20,818 nucleotides of DNA from a virus. This document shows positions 7,983 to 15,354 of this stretch, piece after piece (position 1 is the stretch's first letter; the number at the start of each line of letters is the position of its first letter). The translations under genes and the position numbers were made by a program. Location of the stretch: the IMG/VR virus record IMGVR_UViG_3300009423_000044, positions 1-20,818 of that record. The stretch is one strand, 5' to 3'. Under the pieces are notes generated by a model, which was given only the letters and a program-made list of their open reading frames with translations, made no database searches and was not told the DNA's origin.

Positions 7983-9737
7983 ATGGCAATAGATCCTGTT
8001 ACTGGGTATCAAATAGCTAAAAAATTACCTATTGTGGGGGAACCAATAGGGAATCTTGTTGGTGGTTTAACTAATCTCATGAAAAGTGGTGTCGAAAAAA
8101 TGCCTTTTGGAGAAGAAATTATTGATCTATTGCCCGGTGATAAGAAAAGAGAATATCTCTCTATTATAAAAAATTACACAGGAGATCCTGACAGTGCTTT
8201 ACAAATGTTAGAGCAAGCTAGGATGAATGGCTCAATTGATAGTGATACTTATAAACAAGCTACTGTGTTGTTAAAAATAAAAAAACAAAACAATAATGAT
8301 ATGCCATCACAGGGCAGACAAAATATAGATACAGCTAAAAAAAGTTTAGAAATGGCTATGGAATCTGCATTGAATCAAGGTAATATAAATCAATACAGTG
8401 AACTTTCAGAAGAATATAAAAAATATTCAGGTCTAAATACAGGATTAAATATGATTCCTAAATTCGATATGGGTGGTGATGTTAGCGGTTACGATGGGAT
8501 GGACACATTTTTTAGACCAAATTCTCGATATAAGCAAATGGGTGAATATAATATGTTGATGCCAGCTGGAACGCCACCTCAAATGGCAACTGTAAATCAA
8601 CCACAGATGCCAGCTGGAACACCAATTCAAAGTGCGATGGCAAACTTTAATCAGCAGTTACCACAAAGGGTAGCTCCATACAATCCTATGAATACTGGTG
8701 CTGGACAAGCACCACCAGCTGGATTTACACAGCCTACAGTTACTACACCTGTTGCACAAGCTCCTTCACCTGTTGCACAAGCTCCTTCACCTGTTGGAGC
8801 AACTTACACTGGTGCTGGTACAGCTCCAATGCCTTATGCATCAGGGATTACAAGTATTGCAACAGGATTAGATCCAACAACAAAACAAATGTTATTTGGT
8901 TTAGATGGACAAGGTGGTTTCATACCGGGTGCAATGCAAGCAGCTGAGAGTACATTTTTCAATCCAGATGGTACACCAAGAGTTGTCGATCAAACTGTTG
9001 CTGGATTAACTGATGATCAAAAACAAGCTATGGAAATGGCTAGATCTAATGTAGGTGCGCTAGATCCATATATAGGTGAAGCTAGTGGGTTATTTAGAGA
9101 CACCACTGGCGGTTTTGATAGAAGTCAAATAGATAAATTTAACGATCCATTTGAAGATAAAGTAGTCCAACAAGCTATTGAAGATATGAGAAAGTATGGA
9201 GCACAAGAAGATATATCTGATACAGCCAGTGCAATAAGATCAGGTGGTCTTTCTGCTTTTGGCGAAAGAGCTGGTAAGTTTGCTGGCGAAAAAGCAGCTG
9301 GTCGTGAAAGAGGTATGTTAGAAGCAATAGCTGGCATCAGATCTGGCGGTTTTGATAGAGCTAGAACTTTAGCCATGACAGAACAAGCGAGAATGAACGA
9401 AGCTAAAAGACAAGCTGCCTCTGGATTGTTAGGTATAGGTGGTATAGAACAAAGAGGCGGTGCTTTTGATATCAATCAATTGTTAGGCTCTGGTGGATTA
9501 CAGCAGACACAATCACAAGCTCAAGCAGATGCAATAAGAGCTAATGCAATGGCGAGACAACAAGCTCCATTAGCACAGTATCAAGCACTTGCGCCATTTA
9601 TAAGCATGGCTCCAGCTGGTACATATCAAACACAAACACAATATGCACCAAAACCAAGTCCATTACAGGCTGGTTTAGGAACTGGACTAAGCGCATTTGG
9701 CGCAATAGGCAATCTTCTAAATCCAAAGACAACATAA
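7983..9737 (+). CDS. Internal virion protein with Pro/Gln-rich linker (putative)
   Basis: The 584-residue product has a helical N-terminal third (EEIIDLLPGDKKREYLSIIK, SALQMLEQARMNGS). A long Pro, Gln, Ala and Met linker with short repeats covers about residues 185-285. The C-terminal half is Ala/Gly/Arg-rich and helical, with FNDPFEDKVVQQAIEDMRK and SGGLSAFGERAGKFAGEKAAG. The DP-F/Y...V...I segment followed by AFGxRA and long Ala/Arg helices is a pattern I know from phage internal or tail-associated proteins. It lies between two similar large genes, which supports membership in the ejected protein set. AAGGA precedes the ATG by about six bases. The stop overlaps the next start (TAATG). Exact function in ejection is unknown. 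Confidence 0.6.
   Translation: MAIDPVTGYQIAKKLPIVGEPIGNLVGGLTNLMKSGVEKMPFGEEIIDLLPGDKKREYLSIIKNYTGDPDSALQMLEQARMNGSIDSDTYKQATVLLKIKKQNNNDMPSQGRQNIDTAKKSLEMAMESALNQGNINQYSELSEEYKKYSGLNTGLNMIPKFDMGGDVSGYDGMDTFFRPNSRYKQMGEYNMLMPAGTPPQMATVNQPQMPAGTPIQSAMANFNQQLPQRVAPYNPMNTGAGQAPPAGFTQPTVTTPVAQAPSPVAQAPSPVGATYTGAGTAPMPYASGITSIATGLDPTTKQMLFGLDGQGGFIPGAMQAAESTFFNPDGTPRVVDQTVAGLTDDQKQAMEMARSNVGALDPYIGEASGLFRDTTGGFDRSQIDKFNDPFEDKVVQQAIEDMRKYGAQEDISDTASAIRSGGLSAFGERAGKFAGEKAAGRERGMLEAIAGIRSGGFDRARTLAMTEQARMNEAKRQAASGLLGIGGIEQRGGAFDINQLLGSGGLQQTQSQAQADAIRANAMARQQAPLAQYQALAPFISMAPAGTYQTQTQYAPKPSPLQAGLGTGLSAFGAIGNLLNPKTT
8747..8797 (+). repeat. In-frame 21-bp tandem repeat, about 2.4 copies
   Basis: Two identical 21-base units (8747-8767 and 8768-8788) and a partial third encode PVAQAPS repeats in the Pro-rich linker. 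Another dispersed identical 15-base pair (8558-8572 and 8606-8620, encoding MPAGT) lies just upstream. The linker seems to grow by small duplications. Confidence 0.88.
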
Positions 9738-11320
9738 TGGCTATCAGTAGATCACAAATTCCTTCCTTGATCGATCCATTTGCTACAGGTGGTGATGTAA
9801 CATCTCCAAGTACAATGCGTTACTCGCCAAAACTAGAAGAAGAAATTAAAATGTTGTTGCAGAAAAAAATTGCTGACGAACAAGCAAATAATCCTGAATT
9901 TCAACTTGGGAAAAGTTTAGCAGAAGCTAAAGATTACGATGCAAACAAACAAAAATATTATGAAAGATTGAATGCAGTTGCACCAGTTGCAAGAGATAGC
10001 AGAAATATTTATGATTTAGCTTCTGATTTAGGAGCTGGTTTATTATCCACACCAAATACAGGTGGTGCATCAGCGTTTACAGGACTAGGTGTTGGCTTTA
10101 ATAAATATTCAGAAAGAATAAGACAAGAAGATGCTATTAATAGTAAACAAAAACAACAAGTAGCAATGCAAGCAGCTCAAATGGCAATGCAAGATGAACA
10201 GACAGCTAATAATTATTTGCGTGAATATGGATTTAAACAATTAGCAGCACAGAACAAAGATTTAAAAACCATAGATTTAGAGTGGACTGATCCAGAATCA
10301 GGAGAAGTAAGACAAGGAACTCTACCTTTATCTGGAGCATTTGCACAAACCATTTTGAATAATCCTAATGTATATAATGCCAGACCTATTCCAAGCTCAG
10401 CTTTAGTAAATATTGAAGGTGATAATAACCAAGGTGATGGCATGAAAAAATACATGGAAGGTATGGGAAATAATATGGCAGCACTAGAAGGTGAATGGAA
10501 TACAGCAGCTGATGCTGGAGCAGTTACCATTGACCAAGTAAATTCAGCCTTAGCATCAGCTAATGAATTAACTCAAAACGGAGAAGATATTAGTAAATTT
10601 GGTTTAATGAGTCTTTATACTATGGGTATAAAAAGTTTTTTAACCAGTGTTGGCATGGGTGCATTAGTCAACCAAAAAGATTTAGCTAATCAAGCAAATA
10701 TAAACCAGATTGGAGTTGGCTTTGCAATGGGATTAGTAGGTCAAACAAAAGGTGCTATTTCTAACAAAGAGATGGATTTATTTTTGAAAGCTACTCCAAA
10801 TTTAGGTCAAACATATGAATCTTTTTTGAAAATGACAGGCTATTTAAAAAAAATAGCACAAAGAAATCAACAGTTAAACATTTCTTGGAAAGAAAAAAGA
10901 ACTGAATTATTATCTCAAGAAGGTATATCAGTAGCTAAAATAGATGCTGAAATGGCATCACACAAAGCACAATTTTTAGAAGAAAATCCATTGTTTGAAG
11001 GTGGCGATGGGGGTTATCGTGACGATAAAAGTTTAGCTTGGAACAAAGAAAATATGGATAAAAATAGTGAAGCCTATAAATTTCTTATAGATAATGTTGA
11101 TGAAGATAGTATTAAGACTTACAACACTGTATCTGGTAGGCACACAAAAATACAAACAAGCGCAAGGGTAGAACAATTAAGAAAATTAACCCCATCTGCT
11201 GTAGGATTAGAAGATAAGTTTGGAATACCAGATGGTGCAACATTTGAATATGAAGATGCTAATGGAATAAAGTATTATCGTGATGCACAAGGTCAATTGT
11301 ATAACACTACACCAGTATAA
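9737..11320 (+). CDS. Internal virion protein, helical, with QTKGAIS motif (putative)
   Basis: This 527-residue, mostly helical, charged protein has a low-complexity Gln/Ala coiled stretch at about 130-160 (KQKQQVAMQAAQMAMQ). A central helical domain ends in GQTKGAISNKEMDLF (335-349). A Lys/Glu-rich coiled region and a C-terminal beta segment (ATFEYEDANGIKYYRDAQGQ) follow, the last being typical of a small terminal SH3-like or hairpin domain. The QTKGAIS motif is shared with the protein encoded at 5952. No catalytic residues are recognised. The start overlaps the previous stop (TAATG) with no separate ribosome site. Its position between two other large virion genes suggests a stacked ejection assembly. 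Confidence 0.6.
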   Translation: MAISRSQIPSLIDPFATGGDVTSPSTMRYSPKLEEEIKMLLQKKIADEQANNPEFQLGKSLAEAKDYDANKQKYYERLNAVAPVARDSRNIYDLASDLGAGLLSTPNTGGASAFTGLGVGFNKYSERIRQEDAINSKQKQQVAMQAAQMAMQDEQTANNYLREYGFKQLAAQNKDLKTIDLEWTDPESGEVRQGTLPLSGAFAQTILNNPNVYNARPIPSSALVNIEGDNNQGDGMKKYMEGMGNNMAALEGEWNTAADAGAVTIDQVNSALASANELTQNGEDISKFGLMSLYTMGIKSFLTSVGMGALVNQKDLANQANINQIGVGFAMGLVGQTKGAISNKEMDLFLKATPNLGQTYESFLKMTGYLKKIAQRNQQLNISWKEKRTELLSQEGISVAKIDAEMASHKAQFLEENPLFEGGDGGYRDDKSLAWNKENMDKNSEAYKFLIDNVDEDSIKTYNTVSGRHTKIQTSARVEQLRKLTPSAVGLEDKFGIPDGATFEYEDANGIKYYRDAQGQLYNTTPV

Positions 11321-11325
11321 ATTTT

Positions 11326-13863
11326 ATGGCTAAACTTACTCAACAAGAAACAGAAGATTATGAATCAATGTTGGCTACCAGAGGTGAATTAACTGGCGAG
11401 CAAAGTGGTTTGGGTGATGCTATTCTTTCTGGATTGACCAATAGCGAAACCGCTAAAACAAGATGGTTGGCAAATAAAAGATTTCCAAATTATGCAGCTG
11501 AAGGAAAAGATCCTGTTGATTTGCATTATTATGTTGATGGTGATGGTGATATTGCTTTTATAGATCCTACAACAAACAAACCTAGAAAAGAATTTAGAGA
11601 ACTATCAAAAAAAAATAAAGATGGTGGGTACGATTTTTTTAGCTTACGAGGATTAGATACTGGAGATATTGGTGGTAATGTTTTCCCACTATTACAATTT
11701 GTTAGTGAAGTAGTACCAAGCACAATAGCTTTTACTGCTGGTTCTGCATCACCCGGTGGCATACCAGCTGGGATGGGGGCTGCTGCTGCAGCTAACTATG
11801 TTAGTGGTTCATTGATGTATGGTGTCAGAGATGGGATCAGTCAATTAGTAGATGGTCCAGTTCTTGATACAGAACAAGCAATTAATGATTTAAATGTGGG
11901 TTCTATTTTTTCTTTAGCACCTTTGGGTGGTGGCAAAAAAATTGCGCAAGGAAATAATTTTTTAAAAGATATAAGCACTAAATTTGGTGGAAAAGATGGC
12001 AAGAAACAATTACATGACATTTTAACATTAGGTGGAGAAAGTGTTGATAAAAAAATAGCTTATGCAAAAGAAAAGTATGGTATAACTTTGACTAGACCAG
12101 AAGCTATGAATATGCAAACTAACTCAGCAGCTCTACAGCATTATTTGCAAATGCAACCAAGATCACAAAAGTTATGGGATTTTTACCATGAAAGAAATAG
12201 TCAACTAGAAGAATATACAGAGTTATTTTTTCAAGAAGTAAGAAATTCAAAACTTGCAAGACCTTCTATTCAAGAAGCTGTTGAAGCTGGTGGTAAAACA
12301 TCTTTTGGTGACATTGATAAATCAATAGCAGAAATATCAGAAAGAGTTTTAAAACAAATTGCAGAAAAAAGGAAAGCCAGAGCTGGAGAAATTTTTGAGG
12401 CTTCCTATGAACAATTTAGATTAGAAGGAAATAGCATAGATGTTACAGACATATTGACAAATATTGAAAAACAATTAAGCGATAAAAATGTTAAAGGTGG
12501 TTTTAGGTCAGCACTTGAAAAAGTAAAAAAAGGTTTAATAAATCAAAATACTGGCGAACCAATGACTGATTTAAAGATGTTGCATGATAGTTTAAGAATG
12601 GATTTTGGACCTTTACTTGAATCTTTAACTAAGGGTGGTGTTGACACCTCAGCTTCAAAAATTATTAAACGAGATATTTCAAAAATTAGAGATGCTGTTA
12701 GCAAAAAATTAAAAGCTAGTAGTCCAGAGTTTGCTAGAGCTAATGAAATATTTGATCCCACAAAAGGACATTTACAATTATTTGAACATGGTTTAATTAA
12801 TACTCTTGCACAAACAGTAAAAAAAGGTGGTGCTGGAGCTGAAAGAACAATAAAGAGAATGTTTACAGGTGAAACTATACCAGTAAAAGATATAAAAACA
12901 TTAAGGAGAGCTTTACAAACTGATCCTGATGGCAGACTTGCTTGGCAAAATTTAAAAAGTGCTTATTTACAAAGAAATTTTAATGAATCTATTGTTCAAA
13001 CAACCAACCCATTAGGAGTAGCTAATAAATTTTTAAGCAGACTTGGTTTCAAAGGTGATATAAAACGAGCCTTTCCACAAAGTAACCCAATGCTTAGAAC
13101 TCAAGCTGGATTAGATGAAGCGGCTCAAACTAAGGTTGCTTATGATGCAGTTAGCCAAAGAGCTAAAATATTAAAAGAAATATTAGAGCCAGAAGAATTA
13201 GCTAACTTTGTTGATTTATCAGACATGATGCAGACTATTTATCAAATTGCTCGTAAGTCTGGATCACCTACTGAAAGTTTTCAAAACATGGGTAAAATAT
13301 TAGCAAATGAAAGTATTACAGGTGGTCGAAAATACGCTAGATATGCATTAAGTATGCTAAATACAATACCTAGAATAATTAATAAAGGTTTTAGCGATGT
13401 ATCAGAAAACATTCTAGCAACTCAAAAAGAACTTTATGAAGATACATTAATTGATGCTCTAATAGATCCAAAAAAAGCATTAGAGTTAAGTGAGTATCTA
13501 AACGCTGTAAAACCATTTACATATTTAATGTCACAAACTTTTTTAAGATCAGGAGATGCTGGCTTAGAAGCATTAGCAAATTCTACTGAAGGTGGTATAG
13601 ATGAAAGAAATGCAGACATAAAAGACGAAATTGATGCGTTCAAAGGAAAACAGATTGAAGAAGAATATAGGCAACAACAAGAAAATAAAAGTATAAACAA
13701 TCAAATAGACAGCGTTAATCCAGATACAACATCATCTCTAATGAATGTACCAGCATTCCCAACACAACCTGACATAAACACAGCTATGTCACCTACTGTA
13801 TTGCCTAACCCACAGGATCGTGAGTTAGCAATGAGAAGATCAGGACTCGCTGGTTTGGTCTAA
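11326..13863 (+). CDS. Largest internal virion protein of the cluster (putative)
   Basis: The 845-residue protein is the last gene of the rightward virion block. The N-terminus contains VDLHYYVDGDGDIAFIDPTTNK (about 65-86). A hydrophobic Gly/Ala-rich segment follows (about 128-180: FPLLQFVSEVVPSTIAF, GGIPAGMGAAAAANYVSG) that could insert in a membrane. A long charged helical region runs to about 760, with a polar tail at the end. No lysozyme or transglycosylase motif was found. One large, partly hydrophobic last protein in a podovirus ejection set is usual (T7 gp16 is the functional parallel, not a claimed homologue). No ribosome site is visible before the ATG. The 3' end overlaps the convergent gene at 13840 by 24 bases without a visible terminator. 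Confidence 0.6.
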   Translation: MAKLTQQETEDYESMLATRGELTGEQSGLGDAILSGLTNSETAKTRWLANKRFPNYAAEGKDPVDLHYYVDGDGDIAFIDPTTNKPRKEFRELSKKNKDGGYDFFSLRGLDTGDIGGNVFPLLQFVSEVVPSTIAFTAGSASPGGIPAGMGAAAAANYVSGSLMYGVRDGISQLVDGPVLDTEQAINDLNVGSIFSLAPLGGGKKIAQGNNFLKDISTKFGGKDGKKQLHDILTLGGESVDKKIAYAKEKYGITLTRPEAMNMQTNSAALQHYLQMQPRSQKLWDFYHERNSQLEEYTELFFQEVRNSKLARPSIQEAVEAGGKTSFGDIDKSIAEISERVLKQIAEKRKARAGEIFEASYEQFRLEGNSIDVTDILTNIEKQLSDKNVKGGFRSALEKVKKGLINQNTGEPMTDLKMLHDSLRMDFGPLLESLTKGGVDTSASKIIKRDISKIRDAVSKKLKASSPEFARANEIFDPTKGHLQLFEHGLINTLAQTVKKGGAGAERTIKRMFTGETIPVKDIKTLRRALQTDPDGRLAWQNLKSAYLQRNFNESIVQTTNPLGVANKFLSRLGFKGDIKRAFPQSNPMLRTQAGLDEAAQTKVAYDAVSQRAKILKEILEPEELANFVDLSDMMQTIYQIARKSGSPTESFQNMGKILANESITGGRKYARYALSMLNTIPRIINKGFSDVSENILATQKELYEDTLIDALIDPKKALELSEYLNAVKPFTYLMSQTFLRSGDAGLEALANSTEGGIDERNADIKDEIDAFKGKQIEEEYRQQQENKSINNQIDSVNPDTTSSLMNVPAFPTQPDINTAMSPTVLPNPQDRELAMRRSGLAGLV

Positions 13864-14082
13864 GTTATCAGCTTCAATCAAAGCACCATTCACTTCAAAA
13901 TTCATTTCATATCCCATAGCACTCTCACCATTTATGGTGACTACTAAGTTTCTTGATATCAAACGAAGTAATGCAGTTTGATGATGTAAGTTGAGCTTAC
14001 CAAACAAATCTACTACTTCACTAGGGTGAGCGATCTCATAAGAAACAGGTGTTTGTTTCTTGACTTCTTTTTTATTAAACAT
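13840..14082 (-). CDS. Unknown small protein, second gene of the leftward pair
   Basis: The 80-residue protein has a Lys-rich start, a helical middle (HPSEVVDLFGKLNLHHQTALLRLISRNLVVTI) and an acidic C-terminus. It has no membrane segment or known motif. It begins two bases after the stop of the ribbon-helix-helix gene and probably shares its transcript. Its 3' end overlaps the 3' end of the rightward virion gene by 24 bases. The regulator-plus-small-partner order resembles some antitoxin or co-repressor pairs, but nothing in the sequence identifies it as a toxin. Coding status is supported by tight spacing and lack of another gene in the interval. Confidence 0.55.
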   Translation of the reverse strand: MFNKKEVKKQTPVSYEIAHPSEVVDLFGKLNLHHQTALLRLISRNLVVTINGESAMGYEMNFEVNGALIEADNLDQTSES

Positions 14083-14084
14083 AT

Positions 14085-14276
14085 TTATCCAGTAGCTATT
14101 TTTTTATCTGAAGCAGTTAACTCATTGTGCTTAACTTCAATCATCAATCTAAGTTGATCAACTTTTGATCTACGCTCCATAGAACAAATCTCTTGCAATA
14201 GATTATATGTATCTAAATCAACAGCAAGACTTTTTCTACCTTTCGGATATTGTTTTTGTCTTATAACTTCTTCCAT
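14085..14276 (-). CDS. Ribbon-helix-helix (Arc/MetJ-like) DNA-binding protein
   Basis: The 63-residue protein has the compact RHH layout. A basic lead (RQKQYPKGRK) is followed by a strand KSLAVDL (15-21), helix A (DTYNLLQEICSMER, 22-35), a short turn (RS) and helix B (KVDQLRLMIEVKHNEL, 38-53). Such proteins dimerise and insert the paired strand in the major groove of palindromic operators. The gene faces the seven-gene rightward operon across 231 bases of AT-rich control DNA that holds a 14-bp palindrome on a promoter. It is therefore the natural candidate regulator of that operon and of itself. AGG about ten bases before the ATG is a modest ribosome site. Fold assignment is by pattern and length. 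Confidence 0.65.
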   Translation of the reverse strand: MEEVIRQKQYPKGRKSLAVDLDTYNLLQEICSMERRSKVDQLRLMIEVKHNELTASDKKIATG

Positions 14277-14311
14277 AACATAGCCTATTTTTTTTATATA
14301 AGTTTGCGCAT

Positions 14312-14340
14312 ATTTTATAAAAATTTCGACACATTTGCAA
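14312..14340 (-). promoter_or_regulatory. Possible sigma70-type promoter for the leftward pair
   Basis: Read on the minus strand, TTGCAA (14340-14335) and TAAAAT (14317-14312) are separated by 17 bases, about 35 bases before the RHH start codon. Matches to consensus are four and five of six. The AT-rich context makes chance hits likely, hence low confidence. Confidence 0.35.
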
Positions 14341-14353
14341 CTATAAACACAAG

Positions 14354-14365
14354 ATTATGCATAAT
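14354..14365. promoter_or_regulatory. 12-bp perfect palindrome in the divergent control region
   Basis: ATTATGCATAAT reads the same on both strands and lies 14 bases upstream of the putative leftward -35 box. It could be an autoregulatory operator, but its sequence differs from the palindrome at 14448, and AT-rich DNA produces such matches by chance. Confidence 0.3.
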
Positions 14366-14436
14366 ATATTAAAAATACTATATAAAACAATAACTTATAA
14401 AAATGTATAAATATTGATATATTAATGTACTAATAG

Positions 14437-14465
14437 TTGTACTTCTTTACAAAATTTTGTACAAT
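14437..14465 (+). promoter_or_regulatory. Sigma70-type promoter of the small-gene operon
   Basis: TTGTAC (14437-14442) and TACAAT (14460-14465) are spaced by exactly 17 bases. The predicted start, near 14472, gives a leader of about 36 bases carrying AAGGAG before the first small gene. TTGTAC and GTACAA are also inverted copies of each other. An extra inverted repeat (TATTA...TAATA, 14420-14435) lies immediately upstream of the -35 box. This is the best promoter in the interval, and the operon orientation supports it. Confidence 0.6.
14448..14461. promoter_or_regulatory. 14-bp palindromic operator candidate within the promoter
   Basis: TACAAAATTTTGTA is a perfect palindrome covering the spacer and the first bases of the -10 box. 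A protein bound here would block RNA polymerase. The divergently encoded RHH protein is the obvious candidate. Binding is not shown. Confidence 0.45.
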
Positions 14466-14507
14466 AGTTATGTGGAAAGTATATTTAAAAACAAAAAGGA
14501 GCAAAAA

Positions 14508-14612
14508 ATGAAATACAAAGCTGAGATTCAAGCGTTTGTAAATTTCTTCAAACTTGTAATCCTACCCCAGTTGGTAGCTTTTTCAGTAATCGCAATAAGT
14601 GAGGTATCGTAA
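14508..14612 (+). CDS. 34-residue single-pass membrane peptide
   Basis: The frame reads MKYKAEIQAFVNFFKLVILP and continues to SEVS before TAA 14610-14612. Residues about 10-30 are hydrophobic (Phe, Leu, Val, Ile) with a central Pro, fitting one membrane helix, with a basic N-terminus. It has the strongest ribosome site in the region (AAAAAGGAG, six bases before the ATG), is the first gene behind the promoter, and its stop overlaps the next start (TAATG). These features make it a real gene despite its length. Short phage membrane peptides can alter host membrane proteins or block superinfection, but no function is recognisable here. Confidence 0.68.
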   Translation: MKYKAEIQAFVNFFKLVILPQLVAFSVIAISEVS

Positions 14613-14797
14613 TGGAAATTAAATACTGTGATATATGTAATGGTCCTATCGAAATAGAAAGAGACTTTAATGGCAAACCATTTTGGAATGGTGGACATAA
14701 TGCTCAACCAATTGTGGATGGTAGATGTTGTGATGGTTGTCACATGGCAGTGTTGGCTGAGAGAATGAATAGAGCAATTAATAGAGAGGCATCGTAA
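14612..14797 (+). CDS. Small Cys-rich, probably zinc-binding protein
   Basis: The 61-residue protein has CDIC (Cys6, Cys9) and RCCDGCH (Cys39, Cys40, Cys43, His44) flanking a conserved-looking WNGGHNAQPI stretch. Two CxxC-type pairs about 30 residues apart form a typical zinc-ribbon arrangement. Proteins with CDIC...GHNA.P...GRCC...C recur in marine phages as unknowns. It may bind nucleic acid or a host protein; neither is shown. It is coupled to genes on both sides through TAATG overlaps. A short helical basic tail (ERMNRAINREAS) closes the protein. Confidence 0.72.
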   Translation: MEIKYCDICNGPIEIERDFNGKPFWNGGHNAQPIVDGRCCDGCHMAVLAERMNRAINREAS

Positions 14798-15051
14798 TGA
14801 TTGTATATCATGTAGATGAAGGTAGTAATACTAATGAATGCCCTAGAAGATATGTGGCAACACTAAAAGAAGCTAGAATGTTACAAAAGAAATATCTTAT
14901 GAAGCACTTTTTAGAATATGGCGATCTTGAAACTGCTGATACTTTTTATGTAACGATTGAAAAAGTAAAAATAGATACAAGCAAAGAAACAATATTAAGA
15001 ATGTTAAATTATGAAGGTGGGTATGAAATCTCATCTGAGGAGATAGCGTAA
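14797..15051 (+). CDS. Unknown small operon protein (84 aa)
   Basis: The sequence begins MIVYHVDEGSNTNECPRRYV, followed by a helix (LKEARMLQKKYLMKHFLEY) and a strand (TFYVTIEKVKI). This strand-helix-strand order would suit a small alpha/beta fold. There is one Cys and no catalytic motif. The ATG overlaps the stop of the zinc protein, and its stop overlaps the next ATG (both TAATG), so it is part of a coupled chain. No family is recognised. It shares size and overall order with the next gene (strand, helix, strand), so an ancient duplication is possible but not evident at residue level. Confidence 0.6.
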   Translation: MIVYHVDEGSNTNECPRRYVATLKEARMLQKKYLMKHFLEYGDLETADTFYVTIEKVKIDTSKETILRMLNYEGGYEISSEEIA

Positions 15052-15338
15052 TGCCTAAAAGAAAAATTAGAGTTTATATTGTAAGTGATGGAGTTGATAA
15101 GCAAGCATTTCTTGAAATGGATCAAGCACAAGTTTTCCTTCAAAAACTAGAGAACAAAGAATTTGTCGGATATCGACCTCAGATAGAGACTAGAGTTTGC
15201 AGAAATAAGAGACAAGTCGATTCTGTTTTAGAATATTACAATCGAAATTATATTGATGATATGTACCATGAACAAAAAGCCATCAACGATGATATGAATT
15301 GGGATGAAGGTGATGGCTGGAATAATACTGTCAATTGA
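15051..15338 (+). CDS. Unknown small operon protein (95 aa), acidic C-terminus
   Basis: It opens with a basic PKRKIRVYIVSDGVDKQAF, then a helix (MDQAQVFLQKLENKEF) and a strand (PQIETRVCRNK). The helical C-terminus ends in an acidic Asp/Asn/Trp-rich tail (INDDMNWDEGDGWNNTVN). The charge polarity, basic at the start and acidic at the end, is the only notable trait. The start overlaps the previous stop. The stop lies inside a 14-bp palindrome that precedes the next gene's ribosome site. Function is unknown. Confidence 0.6.
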   Translation: MPKRKIRVYIVSDGVDKQAFLEMDQAQVFLQKLENKEFVGYRPQIETRVCRNKRQVDSVLEYYNRNYIDDMYHEQKAINDDMNWDEGDGWNNTVN

Positions 15339-15341
15339 CAG
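15328..15341. promoter_or_regulatory. 14-bp perfect palindrome between two operon genes
   Basis: CTGTCAATTGACAG is a perfect palindrome containing the TGA stop (15336-15338) of the upstream gene and ending one base before AAAGGAG. It could be a protein site or a small RNA stem limiting read-through. It is unrelated in sequence to the promoter palindrome. Confidence 0.35.
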
Positions 15342-15354
15342 AAAGGAGAAAGTG

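Noticed and set aside
7089-8800. CRISPR-like or recombination repeats
   Set aside because: The repeats are in-frame, tandem, without spacers, and encode low-complexity linkers.
10213-10530. Minus-strand open frames inside the internal virion genes
   Set aside because: They are Ser/Pro/Leu-rich shadows of Ala/Gly/Gln-rich coding sequence without start signals.
13840-14276. Toxin-antitoxin pair
   Set aside because: An RHH protein next to a small partner is suggestive, but the partner has no toxin family features and the order and palindromic operator fit a simple regulator equally well.
15304-15354. Longer version of the 87-residue operon protein
   Set aside because: It would overlap the previous gene by 35 bases and lacks the AAAGGAG present before 15355.
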